This document shows positions 15,727 through 25,354 of a stretch of 64,000 nt of DNA, piece by piece. The stretch comes from Streptomyces cyaneus (GTDB lineage: Bacteria > Actinomycetota > Actinomycetes > Streptomycetales > Streptomycetaceae), in the NCBI RefSeq assembly GCF_004028635.1, contig NZ_ML138678.1, positions 1,240,001 through 1,304,000 of the forward strand, given 5' to 3'. Below the pieces are notes generated by a model, which saw only the letters and a program-made list of their open reading frames with translations, was not told the DNA's origin and ran no database searches. A program made the position numbers and the translations under genes. Positions within the stretch are counted from its first letter, which is position 1, and the number at the start of each line of letters is the position of its first letter.

Positions 15727-18054
15727 ATGACACAGCGCGCACCCACCCCCGATTTGCACGATGCGGCCGTGACCTCTGCGACTTCTGCCACCGATACGCA
15801 CGCCCACGCGACAATGCCCCCGCAGCCGCCGTCCCACGACACCGCTCCGCGCTGGTCGCTCCCCGCGCTGATCGCGATCCTGATCCTGGCGGCGGTGCTG
15901 TACTCCTGGAACCTGTCCGGCTCCAGCCTCAACAGCTTCTACAGCGCGGCCGTACTGAGCGGCACGCAGAGCTGGAAGGCGTGGTTCTTCGGCTCGCTGG
16001 ACGCGGGCAACTTCCTGACCGTGGACAAGCCGCCGTTCGCCCTGATGGTGATGGGGCTGTCGTGCCGGGTCTTCGGCTACGGCACCTGGCAGATGATGCT
16101 GCCGATGATCCTGGTCGCGCTGGCGACGATCTGGATCGTGCACGCCTCGGTGAAGCGGGTGTGGGGCCACGGCGCGGCGACGGTCGCCGCGCTGGTGCTG
16201 GCCCTGACCCCGATCACGGTCGCCATCAACCGTGACAACAACCCCGACACTCTGCTGGTGTTCCTGATGGCCGGCGGCGCGGCGCTCGCCCTGCGGGCCG
16301 TCCACAACGGCAAGTTGCTGCCGCTGGTCGGCTCCGCGGTGTGCTTCGGCCTCGCGTTCAACACGAAGATGCTGCAGGGCTACATCGCGCTGCCCGCCGT
16401 CTTCGCGGTCTACCTCTACGCGGCCGAGCCGAAGCTCGTGAGGCGCATCGTGAATCTGCTCATCGCTGGTGTCGCGCTCGCCGTCTCCAGCTTCTGGTGG
16501 GCCGCGGCGGTCTCGCTCGTACCCGCCGACGAGCGCCCCTACATCGGCGGTTCGACGGACGGTACGGCCTGGGACCTGATCATGGGCTACAACGGCCTCG
16601 GCCGGATCCTCGGCGGCGAGGGCAACGGCGGAGGCGGGGGTGGCGGAGGCGGCGGCTTCTCCGGGACCGCCGGGATCGGCCGACTCTTCAACGACATCCT
16701 CGGCGGCCAGATCTCCTGGCTGATCCCCTTCGCGGCCCTCGCCTGCATCGGCGGACTCGTGCTGTGCGGGCGCGCCCCGCGCACCGACCTCACCCGCGCC
16801 GCGCTGCTGCTGTGGGGCGGCTGGACCGCGCTGCACTACCTGACCTTCGCCATGGCCGAGGGCACGATGCACCCCTACTACACGACCGCGCTCGCCCCCG
16901 GCATCGCGGCGCTGTGCGGAGGCGGCGGCGTGATGCTGCTGCGCGCGTTCCGCGCCGACAAGCGGTGGGCATGGGCGCTGCCGACGGGGCTGGCGGTCAC
17001 GGCGATCTGGGCGGTCGTACTCCTGCGGCGGGCCTCCGGCTGGAACACCTGGCTGTGGCCGGCGATCGCCGTCGTCATGGCGCTGGCGATCGTGGGGCTG
17101 CTCGTCTCCCGGTCCGCGTCCGGCAACCGGCTGCGGCTGCTGGCGGCTTCCGTGACGGCGGCGATCGTCGCCGCGGTGGCGGGTCCGGCGGCGTACGCCT
17201 GGTCGGTGCCGTCCGGTTCGGGCGGCGGCATGGGCGGTACGAACCCGACGGCCGGGCCTTCGACGGGGAGCGGCTTCGGCGGCGGCCCCGGTGGGGGCGG
17301 CGGCCGAGGCGGCTTCGGCGGCGGGCAGATGCCGGGCGGCACCCAGCAGGGCGGCCAGAACAACCAGGCCGGCGGCCAGTACGGCCAGAACGGCGGCGGA
17401 CAGATGATGCCGGGTGGCGGAAACGGCGAACTGCCCGCCGGCCAGAGCGGGCAGAGCAGTCAGAACGGCCAGGCTCCCGGCGGCACCGGCGAGATGGGCG
17501 GTACCCCGCCGAACGGCACCGGCGACGGCGGTACGGCCCCCGGCGGGACAGGCACCGGCAACGGCGGGGGAGGTGGGGCCCTGCCGGGCGGCATGGGCGG
17601 CGGCCGCTTCGGCGGAGGCGGCGGGATGGGCGGCGGCGCGAGCAGCGAGCTCATCACGTACCTCAAGAAGCACCAGGACGGCGCCAAGTGGCTGCTGGCG
17701 GTGTCGAGTTCGCAGAGCGCGGCGCAGCTGATCCTGAGCAGCGGTGAGCCCGTCATCTCCATGTGGGGCTGGTCCGGCAGCGACAAGGCGATGACGTTGG
17801 CCAAGCTCAAGGAGCTGGTGAAGAAGGGCGAGTTGCACTACGTCCAGATCGGTGGCGGCGGCATGGGCGGGGGCCCCGGCGGCGGCAGCAGCGTCAGCTC
17901 CGAGGTCACGGAGTGGGTGCAGAAGAACGGGACGGCGGTGAAGGAGAGCGAGTACAGCTCGGCTTCCAGCTCGGACACGGACTCCAACTCCAGCAACTCC
18001 TCCCAGAGCAACCAGTCGACCGTCTACCGCCTGGACCCGTCGGACGTCAGCTGA
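15727..18054 (+). CDS. GT39-like membrane glycosyltransferase (PMT_2/YkcB type) with Gly-rich loops
   Basis: About 775 residues from ATG 15727; start uncertain because no clear ribosome-binding site is seen (ATG 15652 is in frame). After a short cytosolic leader comes the first membrane helix (PALIAILILAAVLYSW), then LDAGNFLTVDKPPFALMVMG with the DKPP loop of PMT_2 mannosyl/arabinosyl-type transferases, and RDNNPDTLLVFLM. About ten more helices follow, interrupted by a poly-Gly loop near 16625-16660. A long extracytoplasmic Gly/Gln/Asn-rich stretch (about codons 500-640) leads to a C-terminal domain, LITYLKKHQDGAKWLLAVSSSQSA...VISMWGWSGSDKAMTLAKLKELV, shared with YkcB-like enzymes. It probably uses a polyprenyl-phosphate sugar on the outer face; the acceptor is unknown. 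Confidence 0.8.
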   Translation: MTQRAPTPDLHDAAVTSATSATDTHAHATMPPQPPSHDTAPRWSLPALIAILILAAVLYSWNLSGSSLNSFYSAAVLSGTQSWKAWFFGSLDAGNFLTVDKPPFALMVMGLSCRVFGYGTWQMMLPMILVALATIWIVHASVKRVWGHGAATVAALVLALTPITVAINRDNNPDTLLVFLMAGGAALALRAVHNGKLLPLVGSAVCFGLAFNTKMLQGYIALPAVFAVYLYAAEPKLVRRIVNLLIAGVALAVSSFWWAAAVSLVPADERPYIGGSTDGTAWDLIMGYNGLGRILGGEGNGGGGGGGGGGFSGTAGIGRLFNDILGGQISWLIPFAALACIGGLVLCGRAPRTDLTRAALLLWGGWTALHYLTFAMAEGTMHPYYTTALAPGIAALCGGGGVMLLRAFRADKRWAWALPTGLAVTAIWAVVLLRRASGWNTWLWPAIAVVMALAIVGLLVSRSASGNRLRLLAASVTAAIVAAVAGPAAYAWSVPSGSGGGMGGTNPTAGPSTGSGFGGGPGGGGGRGGFGGGQMPGGTQQGGQNNQAGGQYGQNGGGQMMPGGGNGELPAGQSGQSSQNGQAPGGTGEMGGTPPNGTGDGGTAPGGTGTGNGGGGGALPGGMGGGRFGGGGGMGGGASSELITYLKKHQDGAKWLLAVSSSQSAAQLILSSGEPVISMWGWSGSDKAMTLAKLKELVKKGELHYVQIGGGGMGGGPGGGSSVSSEVTEWVQKNGTAVKESEYSSASSSDTDSNSSNSSQSNQSTVYRLDPSDVS

Positions 18055-18074
18055 CCCCGACCGACTCCACGTTC

Positions 18075-18106
18075 AACGGCCCCCAGCCCACCCGCCGGGG
18101 GCCGTT
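18075..18106. terminator. Hairpin terminator after the GT39-like gene
   Basis: AACGGCCCCC (18075-18084) pairs perfectly with GGGGGCCGTT (18097-18106), 12-nt loop, 20 bp after the stop codon. There is no long T-run. Confidence 0.7.
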
Positions 18107-18261
18107 CCGCATTCCCGACCACGCGTCAACTCGCGTAGACAGCCCCGATTTGCCGTTTCCCGTCACCCAATGGACACGCGCAAGCCCTCGACACCACCGC
18201 ATGTCCATGCCACTCTCCCGTTTGCCGCCTCCATTCAACCCGCGTAGATGGGACACCCCAC

Positions 18262-19071
18262 ATGCTGGCGACACGCATACGCCGCAGCCGCTGGAAGTCA
18301 GTGGCGCTGACGACGGCAGCCGTCCTGGTCGGCCTCACCACCCCGGCGCTCACCGCTTCCCCGGCCGCCGCGACGACGACGGAGTACGACGACACGTACT
18401 ACGCCGACGCGATCGGCAAGTCCGGCACGGCCCTGAAGGACTCGCTGCACACGATCATCAGCGACCAGACGAAGATCTCCTACTCGGCAGTCTGGAACGC
18501 GCTGAAGGTAGCCGACCAGGACCCGAACAACAGCAGCAACGTCCTCCTGCTGTACAGCGGCGTCTCCCGCAGCAAGTCCCTCAACGGCGGCAGCACTGGC
18601 AACTGGAACCGCGAGCACACCTGGGCCAAGTCCCACGGCGACTTCGGCGAGGTGACCGGCCCCGGCACCGACCTGCACCACCTGCGCGCGTGCGACGTCC
18701 AGGTCAACAGCATCCGCGGCAACCTGGACTTCGACAACGGCGGCAGCGCCGTCACCAACGGCGGCGGCAGCACCGTCGACTCCGACTCCTTCGCGCCGCG
18801 CGCCGCGGACCGGGGCGACGTGGCCCGCATGATCCTCTACATGGCCGTGCGCTACGAGGGCGACGACGGCTTCGCCGACCTGGAGCCCAACGAGAGGGTC
18901 GGCAACGGCTCCGCCCCCTACATGGGCAAGCTCTCCGTCCTCAAGGCGTGGAACGAGGCGGACCCGCCGAGCGCCTTCGAGGAGCGCCGCAACGAGGTCA
19001 TCTACGACAGCTACCAGCACAACCGCAACCCGTTCATCGACCACCCGGAGTGGGTCGAGGCGATCTGGTAG
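18262..19071 (+). CDS. Secreted endonuclease I-family nuclease
   Basis: 269 residues. Signal peptide about 1-36 (basic MLATRIRRSRWK then TTAAVLVGLTTPALTASPAAA). The mature enzyme has the endonuclease I (PF04231, EndA/NucM/Vvn) motifs: NWNREHTWAKSHGDF with the catalytic His, TDLHHLRACDVQVNSIRGNLDF with the metal-binding His/Asn, and AADRGDVARMILYMAVRYEG. It is a non-specific extracellular DNase/RNase, useful for nucleic-acid scavenging. A strong hairpin follows the stop. Confidence 0.88.
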   Translation: MLATRIRRSRWKSVALTTAAVLVGLTTPALTASPAAATTTEYDDTYYADAIGKSGTALKDSLHTIISDQTKISYSAVWNALKVADQDPNNSSNVLLLYSGVSRSKSLNGGSTGNWNREHTWAKSHGDFGEVTGPGTDLHHLRACDVQVNSIRGNLDFDNGGSAVTNGGGSTVDSDSFAPRAADRGDVARMILYMAVRYEGDDGFADLEPNERVGNGSAPYMGKLSVLKAWNEADPPSAFEERRNEVIYDSYQHNRNPFIDHPEWVEAIW

Positions 19072-19108
19072 GCGACCGGGCCCTGCTCAGTCACCGTAGA
19101 GCCGTGGA

Positions 19109-19139
19109 CGCGCCAGGGGCCTCGTCGGCCCCTGGCGCG
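19109..19139. terminator. Hairpin terminator after the endonuclease gene
   Basis: CGCGCCAGGGGCC (19109-19121) pairs with GGCCCCTGGCGCG (19127-19139), 13 bp and a 5-nt TCGTC loop, 38 bp past the stop codon. Confidence 0.8.
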
Positions 19140-19198
19140 CTCGGGCACCACCTGTGCAGCCGAATAACCTGCGCCGATCCGATGCCGTTGACCCGGCT

Positions 19199-19441
19199 AT
19201 GAAGAAGATCAGCGCGCTCGCCGCGTTCACCATGGCAGCCCTCGTACTAGCCGGCCCGGCCCACGCCGACGACGGCGACCGGGGCCGTATCAACATCGCC
19301 GGCCACCGGGACCTCTCCACCGCCTACCTCTGCAGGCAGGCACTCGCGCTCGTACCGGTAGCCGTGCCGTGGACCGGTCCCGCGCTGGACGACGCCTGCT
19401 ACAACCGCGACCACATCGACGACACGCGCGACGGCCGCTGA
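19199..19441 (+). CDS. Small secreted protein, function unknown
   Basis: 80 residues from ATG 19199, where a textbook signal peptide begins (KKISALAAFTMAALVLAGPAHA); a GTG at 19154 is in frame but reads as non-coding. The mature part is only about 58 residues (GRINIAGHRDLSTAYLCRQALALVPVAVPW...DDACYNRDHID) with two Cys. I do not recognise it; similar short secreted peptides are common in streptomycetes. No clear ribosome-binding site is present, so the start is tentative. Confidence 0.55.
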   Translation: MKKISALAAFTMAALVLAGPAHADDGDRGRINIAGHRDLSTAYLCRQALALVPVAVPWTGPALDDACYNRDHIDDTRDGR

Positions 19442-19445
19442 GGCA

Positions 19446-21146
19446 TCACGTCGTGAGGTGCGTCGGCGCGAACATCCGCAGCACCGCCGGGAGGACGACC
19501 ACCGACGGGCCGGGCTCGGACAGCGCCTTCGCCAGGTCGGCCTCCAGGGTCTCCGGGGTCGTACGGACCCCGGGGACGCCGAAGGACTCGGCCAGCGCCA
19601 CGTAGTCCGGTCGCGTCAGTTCCGTTGCCGTGGCCTGGCCGAAGGCGTCCGTCATGTATTCGCGCAGGATGCCGTAGCCGCCGTCGTCGACGATGAGCCA
19701 GGTGACGTTCAGGTCGTACTGGCGTGCCGTCGCGAGCTCGGCGATCGAGTACAGGGCCCCTCCGTCGCCGGAGACCGCGAGGACCGGTCGGGTCGGGTCC
19801 GCGGCCGCCGCGCCGAGGGCTGCCGGGAAGCCGTAGCCGAGACCGCCGGCGCCCTGGGCGGAGTGCATGTGGTTGGGGCCCTTGGCGTCGAAGGCCGACC
19901 AGGCCCAGTAGGCCAGGATGGTCATGTCCCAGAAGGACGGGGAGTCGGCGGGCAGGGCACGGCGTACGGACGCCAACACTCCCTGTTCCAGGGTGAGTTC
20001 CTGGGCGGCGATGCGGTCGGCGACCTTCGCGAGGACCTCACGGACGCGCTCCGGCGCCGACGGGCCCGCCCGGCCGTCCTCGCGCTCCGTCACCGTCTCC
20101 AGCAGTGCCTGCAAGGCGAGCCGCGCATCCGCGTGGATGCCCAGCGCCGGGTGGTTGGACTCCAGCTTGCCGAGGTCGGCCTCGATCTGGATGACCCGGC
20201 CTCGCGGCTTGAACGTGTGGTAGTTCGAGGAGAGTTCGCCGAGGCCCGAGCCGACGACGAGGAGTACGTCGGCGTCCTCCAGGAAGTCGGTGGTGTGCCG
20301 GTCCTCGATCCAGGACTGGAGGGACAGGGGGTGCGTCCAGGGGAAGGCGCCCTTGCCGCCCGGCGTCGTGACGACCGGGGCCTGGAGCGTCTCCGCCAGC
20401 TGACGGAGCTTCCTCGATGCGTCCGCCCGTACCACTCCCCCGCCCGCGATGATCGCCGGGCGAGCGGCTCGGGACAGCAAGTCGGCTGCCACCGCCGTCA
20501 GTTCCGGGCGCGGCGGCAGCTCCTCGGGGAAGGCGTCGCCGCCCGTCACCACCGGGATCGACGTCTGCGCCAGCAGCACGTCCTGCGGGATCTCCACCCA
20601 CACCGGCCCGTGCGGGGCCGTGAGCGCCGACTTCCAGGCCGCCTCGACGGCGGAGGGGATCTGGGACTGGGTGCGGACCGTGTGGACCGACTTCACCACG
20701 CCCCGGAACGAGGCCGCCTGGTCGGGGAGTTCGTGCAGGTAGCCGTGGCGGCCGCCGCCCAGGCCGGCCGTCGGGATCTGGCTGCTGATCGCCAGCACGG
20801 GGGCCGACGCCGCGGCCGCCTCCTGCAGCGCGGCCAGCGAGGTCAGCGCCCCCGGGCCCGTCGACAGCAGCAGCGGGGCAGCCTCGCCCGTGATCCGGCC
20901 GTACGCGTCCGCCGCGAACCCGGCGTTGTTCTCCACCCGCAGCCCGATGTACCGCAGGTCGGAGCGGCGCAGCGCGTCGAACATGCCCAGTGCGTGCTGG
21001 CCGGGCAGCCCGAAGACCGTCGTCGCGCCGAGCCCGGCCAGCGTCTCCACGACCAGGTCTCCGCCGTTGCGGCCGGCGGGAGGATTCAGAGCGGCTGCAA
21101 TCTGCGCCTCCGTCGGGCGGAGTACCAGGTCGTGGTCGTGGGTCAC
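19446..21146 (-). CDS. Thiamine-diphosphate-dependent enzyme (acetolactate synthase-like)
   Basis: 566 residues. N-terminal pyrimidine domain with [20 protein letters not shown] and [19 protein letters not shown] (the conserved Glu that activates ThDP), a central domain ([15 protein letters not shown]) and a C-terminal PP domain with the ThDP motif [34 protein letters not shown] (GDGG...N-type). The family includes acetolactate synthase, benzoylformate decarboxylase and N2-(2-carboxyethyl)arginine synthase; the substrate here is unknown. It overlaps the agmatinase-family gene by 4 bp and forms one operon with it and the symporter, which points to guanidino-compound metabolism. Confidence 0.85.
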   Translation of the reverse strand: MTHDHDLVLRPTEAQIAAALNPPAGRNGGDLVVETLAGLGATTVFGLPGQHALGMFDALRRSDLRYIGLRVENNAGFAADAYGRITGEAAPLLLSTGPGALTSLAALQEAAAASAPVLAISSQIPTAGLGGGRHGYLHELPDQAASFRGVVKSVHTVRTQSQIPSAVEAAWKSALTAPHGPVWVEIPQDVLLAQTSIPVVTGGDAFPEELPPRPELTAVAADLLSRAARPAIIAGGGVVRADASRKLRQLAETLQAPVVTTPGGKGAFPWTHPLSLQSWIEDRHTTDFLEDADVLLVVGSGLGELSSNYHTFKPRGRVIQIEADLGKLESNHPALGIHADARLALQALLETVTEREDGRAGPSAPERVREVLAKVADRIAAQELTLEQGVLASVRRALPADSPSFWDMTILAYWAWSAFDAKGPNHMHSAQGAGGLGYGFPAALGAAAADPTRPVLAVSGDGGALYSIAELATARQYDLNVTWLIVDDGGYGILREYMTDAFGQATATELTRPDYVALAESFGVPGVRTTPETLEADLAKALSEPGPSVVVLPAVLRMFAPTHLTT

Positions 21147-22123
21147 TTGCCCTCGTTCTCCTTACGGGCCGCCGCGATCTGGCGGGACATGATCGTGGTC
21201 AGTTCGTACGCCGTGTGGGACGCGGCCACCGACGTGATCTCGGCGTGATCGTACGCGGGCGCCACCTCGACGACGTCCGCGGAGACCAGGTTGCAGGACG
21301 CCAGGCCGCGCAGGATCTCCAGCAGCTCGCGGGAGGTCATGCCGCCCGCCTCGGGGGTGCCGGTGCCGGGGGCGTGCGCCGGGTCGAGGCAGTCGATGTC
21401 GATGGAGATGTAGAGCGGGCGGTCGCCGATGCGCTGGCGCAGCTGGTCGGCGACCTCGTCGGCGCCGCGCCGGTAGACGTCAGCGGACGTGACGATGCCG
21501 AAGCCCATCTTCTCGTCGTCGGTCAGGTCCTGCTTGCCGTACAGCGGGCCGCGGATGCCGACGTGGGAGAGCGCCTCGGTGTCGAGGATGCCCTCCTCGA
21601 CCGCGCGCCGGAACGGGGTGCCGTGGGTGTACTCCGCGCCGAAGTACGTGTCCCAGGTGTCGAGGTGGGCGTCGAAGTGGAGCAGCGCGACCGGGCCGTG
21701 CTTCTTGGCGACCGACCTCAGGAGGGGCAGCGCGATGGTGTGGTCGCCGCCCAGGGTCATCAGGCGGGCGCCCGTGCCGAGCAGGTCGTCCGCGGCAGCC
21801 TCGACCGTCTCGACGGCCTCGTTGATGTTGAACGGGTTCACCGCGATGTCCCCGCCGTCCGCCACCTGCGCGAGGGCGAAGGGAGAGGCGTCCTGCGCCG
21901 GGTTGTACGGGCGCAGCAGCCGGGAAGCCTCCCGGATCGCGTTGCCGCCGAAGCGGGCGCCCGGCCGGTACGAGACGCCCGAGTCGAACGGCACACCGAC
22001 CACGGCGACATCGGCGCGGCCGACCTCGTCGAGGCGGGGCAACCGGGCGAAGGTCGCGGGTCCGGCGTACCGAGGGATACGGGAGGAGTCGACGGGGCCG
22101 CGGGGCGTCTCGTTGCCAGTCAT
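21143..22123 (-). CDS. speB: Agmatinase/guanidinobutyrase-family ureohydrolase
   Basis: 326 residues with all metal-binding motifs of the ureohydrolase family: [10 protein letters not shown] (His), [12 protein letters not shown] (Asp-His-Asp) and [19 protein letters not shown] (Asp-Asp and the Glu). It hydrolyses the guanidino group of a substrate such as agmatine or 4-guanidinobutyrate to urea plus the amine, using two Mn2+. Which substrate it uses cannot be told from sequence; S. coelicolor SCO2770 is the syntenic gene as I recall. Upstream lies a Na+/solute symporter; downstream the ThDP enzyme overlaps by 4 bp. The name speB is by family. Confidence 0.85.
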   Translation of the reverse strand: MTGNETPRGPVDSSRIPRYAGPATFARLPRLDEVGRADVAVVGVPFDSGVSYRPGARFGGNAIREASRLLRPYNPAQDASPFALAQVADGGDIAVNPFNINEAVETVEAAADDLLGTGARLMTLGGDHTIALPLLRSVAKKHGPVALLHFDAHLDTWDTYFGAEYTHGTPFRRAVEEGILDTEALSHVGIRGPLYGKQDLTDDEKMGFGIVTSADVYRRGADEVADQLRQRIGDRPLYISIDIDCLDPAHAPGTGTPEAGGMTSRELLEILRGLASCNLVSADVVEVAPAYDHAEITSVAASHTAYELTTIMSRQIAAARKENEGK

Positions 22124-22177
22124 CGTGAAATGCCTTCTTTCCTACGCTTCGTCGCGTATGTACTTCTGCCTGTGACT

Positions 22178-23632
22178 CTACTGGGGAGCCGGCACCGGTT
22201 CGGACACGAGTTCGGGGTTCCGCCCGGCAAGGCGCTCACGCCAGGCAGCGAGTACGGCCGCGTCGGTCGGCCTTGTCATCAAGGAGACGGCTATGTAGAC
22301 GGCGAGGGAAGAGAGCAGGCCGTAGTAGACGGGCTCGTTGGCCAGGATGCCGTAGGTCGCCATCAGGCCGATGACGGCGAGACCGCCGACCGCGACGGAG
22401 GCGAGCGCGCCCTGGGCCGTGCCCCGCTTCCACAGCAGTCCGCCGAGGATCGGGACGAGGAGTCCGCCGACGAGCAGGTTGTACGCCACCGTCAGCGCCT
22501 CGACGACATTGTTCAGCGCGATGGCCGTAGCGATCACGGCGAGGCCCATGATGAGGATGAAGGCGCGGTTGCCCTGCACCTCGTCTCGCTCACCGGTCGT
22601 GATCCTCCCCCGCAGCCGCGACCAGATGTCGTTGTTGGCGACGGTCGCGCAGGCGATGAGCGCGCCGGAGGAGGTGGACATCACTGCGGCGAGGGCGGCG
22701 GCGAGCACCAACCCGCGTACGCCGACCGGGAGTTCGTCCTTGACGATGGTCGCGAACGCGTCGTCCGCACTGGCGAGCTTGGGGTAGAGCACCTTGGCCG
22801 CGGTGCCGATGACGGCGCCGGCGAGGGCGTAGGCGAGACAGTAGGTGCCGGCGACGGTGCCGCCCCACTTGGCGGTCCTGTCGCTGCGGGCGGTGAAGAC
22901 GCGCTGCCAGATGTCCTGCCCGATGAGCATGCCGAAGGTGTAGATGAGCACGTAGGTGAAGATCGTCTCGCCGCCGATGCCGAGCGGGTCGAAGTACTCG
23001 GTCGGGAGCTTGGCCTTCATCTCGCTGAAGCCGCCCGCCTTGACGACGGCGATGGGCAGCAGGAGCAGCAGCACCCCGACCGTCTTCACCACGAACTGCA
23101 CCATGTCGGTGAGGGTGATCGACCACATGCCGCCGAGCGTGGAGTAGGCGACGACGATCGAGCCGCCGAGGATGATCGCGACGGTGCGGTTCATGTCGAA
23201 GAGGACGTCGAAGATCGTGGCGTACGCGATGGTCGACGTGACCGCGAGCATGAGGGTGTACGCCCACATGACGACACCGGAGATGACACCGGCCCGGCCG
23301 CCGTAGCGCAGGTCGAGCATCTCGGAGACGGTGTAGACCTTCAGGCGGGCGATGCGGGCGGAGAAGAAGACGGAGAGGGCGAGGAGCCCGAGGCCGATGG
23401 TGAACACCATCCAGGCGCCGGAGAGCCCGTACTGGTAGCCGAGCCCCACACCGCCGATGGTGGACGCGCCGCCGAGGACGATCGCGGCCATGGTGCCGGA
23501 GTACATCGTCGGGCCGAGCCGCCGCCCGGCGACCAAAAACTCGCTCTTGGACTTGGCGCGGCGCATGCCCCACCAGCCCATGGCCAGCATGCCGGCCAGA
23601 TAGACGACGATGACTGTGTAGTCGACGGCCAC
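22178..23632 (-). CDS. Sodium:solute symporter (SSS family)
   Basis: 484 residues from GTG 23632, preceded by GGGAGG at 5-nt spacing; the frame is open five codons further. About 13 transmembrane helices with SSS hallmarks: FLVAGRRLGPTMYSGTMAAIVLGGASTIGGVGLGYQYGLSG near the N-terminus, and LAAALAAVMSTSSGALIACATVANND in the core. It should import a small organic compound with Na+. Its position ahead of the ureohydrolase and ThDP enzyme on the same strand suggests a guanidino or polyamine-type substrate, and the divergent PucR protein is the likely regulator. Confidence 0.85.
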   Translation of the reverse strand: MAVDYTVIVVYLAGMLAMGWWGMRRAKSKSEFLVAGRRLGPTMYSGTMAAIVLGGASTIGGVGLGYQYGLSGAWMVFTIGLGLLALSVFFSARIARLKVYTVSEMLDLRYGGRAGVISGVVMWAYTLMLAVTSTIAYATIFDVLFDMNRTVAIILGGSIVVAYSTLGGMWSITLTDMVQFVVKTVGVLLLLLPIAVVKAGGFSEMKAKLPTEYFDPLGIGGETIFTYVLIYTFGMLIGQDIWQRVFTARSDRTAKWGGTVAGTYCLAYALAGAVIGTAAKVLYPKLASADDAFATIVKDELPVGVRGLVLAAALAAVMSTSSGALIACATVANNDIWSRLRGRITTGERDEVQGNRAFILIMGLAVIATAIALNNVVEALTVAYNLLVGGLLVPILGGLLWKRGTAQGALASVAVGGLAVIGLMATYGILANEPVYYGLLSSLAVYIAVSLMTRPTDAAVLAAWRERLAGRNPELVSEPVPAPQ

Positions 23633-23760
23633 GGGGACCTCCCTCAATCGAACGCTCTAGTCGCCGGGGGGTGACAGACGTCGACACTAGGTGGCCGGAA
23701 AGCGACTGCGAAGTGTACGTTTCATCCATCCGCGGTTGCGTGACTGGAGGAAACATCCAC

Positions 23761-25263
23761 ATGCCGGACCCAGCCGTTCCGCCCACCCCACCGGTACCGC
23801 TCGCGGCGCTCCTGGCCCGCGAGGACCTGGGCCTGCGCCAGATCGCCGGCCCGCGGGACACGGACACTGGCACGGACACAGGCACAGGCACGGACACGGG
23901 CACGGTCATCCACTGGGCGCACACCTCGGAAATGGCCGATCCGTATCCGTATCTGCTGGGCGGCGAGCTGCTGCTGACGGCCGGGGTGCACATCCCGGAG
24001 GCGGCGGGTTCGGGGACCTACTTCGACGACTACGTGTCGAGGATCGTGGCGGCGGGCGGCGCGGCGCTCGGCTTCGGGCTCGCCCCCGTGCACGACACGG
24101 TGCCGCGCGCCCTGGTGGCGGCGTGCGACATGTACGGTCTGCCGCTTCTGGAGGTCCCGCCCCGGACGACGTTCTCGGGCGTGGCCCGCGCGGTCTGGCA
24201 GCTCATGGCCCAGGCCCGCCACGCCGAACTGCGGCGCGTGACGGAGGCCCAGCAGAGCCTGGCGGCAGCGGCCTCCCGCCCGGATCCGGTACGTGCGGTC
24301 CTGCGGCAGCTGGCCCAGCGGGTGGCGGGCTGGGCGGTGCTGTACGGGCCGGAGGGGGCGGTGATCGGGGAGGCGGGTCGGGGGCCCGAGGAGGCGGTGA
24401 GCGGGGCACTGGCCGAGCTCGCGGTGGTCGTACGCCCCTCGGGTCCGGGAACCCCCACCTCCGCATCCGACACCATCGCCGGCACCCACCTCGCCACCTA
24501 CGCCCTCGGCGCCGGCCAGGGCTTCGTCCTCGGCGTCGCCGCCCCGCACCGCGACCCCGGCGACCACACCATCGCCTCCGTCGCCGCCGTACTCCTCTCC
24601 CTGCTCACCGGCGAGCACCAGAGCGGCTCGGGAGCGGACCGTTCGTCGGCTCTCGTACGGCTGCTGCTGGGCGCCGAGCCGCAGGCGGTGGCCCCGCTGC
24701 TCGGCGCCGACCGGTGGCTCGTGGTGCACGGCCGCCCCGACACCCAGCCCTGCGATCCGGTCGCGGCCTCGGCGCTGGGCGCGGCGCTCGGCTCCCCGCT
24801 GGTCGACCTGGCGCGGGACGTCGTACGCGTCCTCGTCCCGGCGGACCGCGAACCGGTCCCGCAGTCCGGCTGGACCCTGGGCGTCAGCGCCCCCACGACC
24901 CCGCACGACTGGCCGACGGCCGACACCCAGGCGGCCCGGGCCCTGTCCCGGGCGAGGGCCACCCGCACGCCCCTGTTCCGGCACGGCACCCACCGCCCGG
25001 CCCTCACGGACCTGCTCTCCCCCGACGAGGCGGAGGCCCACGCCCGCGCCCTCCTCGCGCCCCTCACCGGTCCCCTCACGGAGACCCTGCGCACCTGGCT
25101 CTCCCTGCACGGCAGTTGGGACCGCACGGCCGTCGCCCTGTCCGTCCACCGCAACACCGTCCGGCAACGGATCGCCCGTTGCGCGGTGCTCCTCGACTCG
25201 GACCTGGACGACCCGGACGTACGCATGGAGTTGTGGTTCGCCCTGCGTCACAGCGAACGGTGA
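23761..25263 (+). CDS. PucR-family transcriptional regulator
   Basis: 500 residues from ATG 23761; GGAGGAAAC gives a good ribosome-binding site. Residues about 10-160 are the PucR N-terminal domain (SEMADPYPYLLGGELLLTAGVHIPE, then PLLEVPPRTTFSGVARAVW), the middle is a GAF/GGDEF-like linker domain, and the last 60 residues contain the HTH_30 motif LHGSWDRTAVALSVHRNTVRQRI. PucR-like proteins activate purine or amino-acid catabolic genes in response to substrate. It is divergent from the symporter gene with a 128-bp gap, so probably controls that operon. A DNA microsatellite inserts an Asp-Thr-Gly-Thr run near residue 35. Confidence 0.85.
   Translation: MPDPAVPPTPPVPLAALLAREDLGLRQIAGPRDTDTGTDTGTGTDTGTVIHWAHTSEMADPYPYLLGGELLLTAGVHIPEAAGSGTYFDDYVSRIVAAGGAALGFGLAPVHDTVPRALVAACDMYGLPLLEVPPRTTFSGVARAVWQLMAQARHAELRRVTEAQQSLAAAASRPDPVRAVLRQLAQRVAGWAVLYGPEGAVIGEAGRGPEEAVSGALAELAVVVRPSGPGTPTSASDTIAGTHLATYALGAGQGFVLGVAAPHRDPGDHTIASVAAVLLSLLTGEHQSGSGADRSSALVRLLLGAEPQAVAPLLGADRWLVVHGRPDTQPCDPVAASALGAALGSPLVDLARDVVRVLVPADREPVPQSGWTLGVSAPTTPHDWPTADTQAARALSRARATRTPLFRHGTHRPALTDLLSPDEAEAHARALLAPLTGPLTETLRTWLSLHGSWDRTAVALSVHRNTVRQRIARCAVLLDSDLDDPDVRMELWFALRHSER
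23857..23904. repeat. 6-bp microsatellite inside the PucR gene
   Basis: Forty-eight bp of GACACG/GGCACA-type hexamers, coding for TDTGTDTGTGTDTGT after a leading Asp, about residues 33-48 of the regulator. In-frame length change would not disrupt translation. Confidence 0.8.
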
Positions 25264-25354
25264 TCCACACCGAACGGTGATCTACACAGTGACCCGCGTC
25301 GCACGCGCACCGGACGCGGGCGTTCCGACAGTTGTCTGCCTCACAATGGGGACC

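Noticed and set aside
15256..17838. 860-codon minus-strand open frame opposite the GT39-like gene
   Set aside because: Composition (Arg/Ala/Gly/His) is that of an antisense frame in high-GC DNA; the plus strand has clear membrane helices and conserved motifs.
20990..23674. 894-codon plus-strand frame over the ureohydrolase and symporter genes
   Set aside because: Antisense to two genes with intact catalytic or membrane motifs; its own translation has no recognisable domain.
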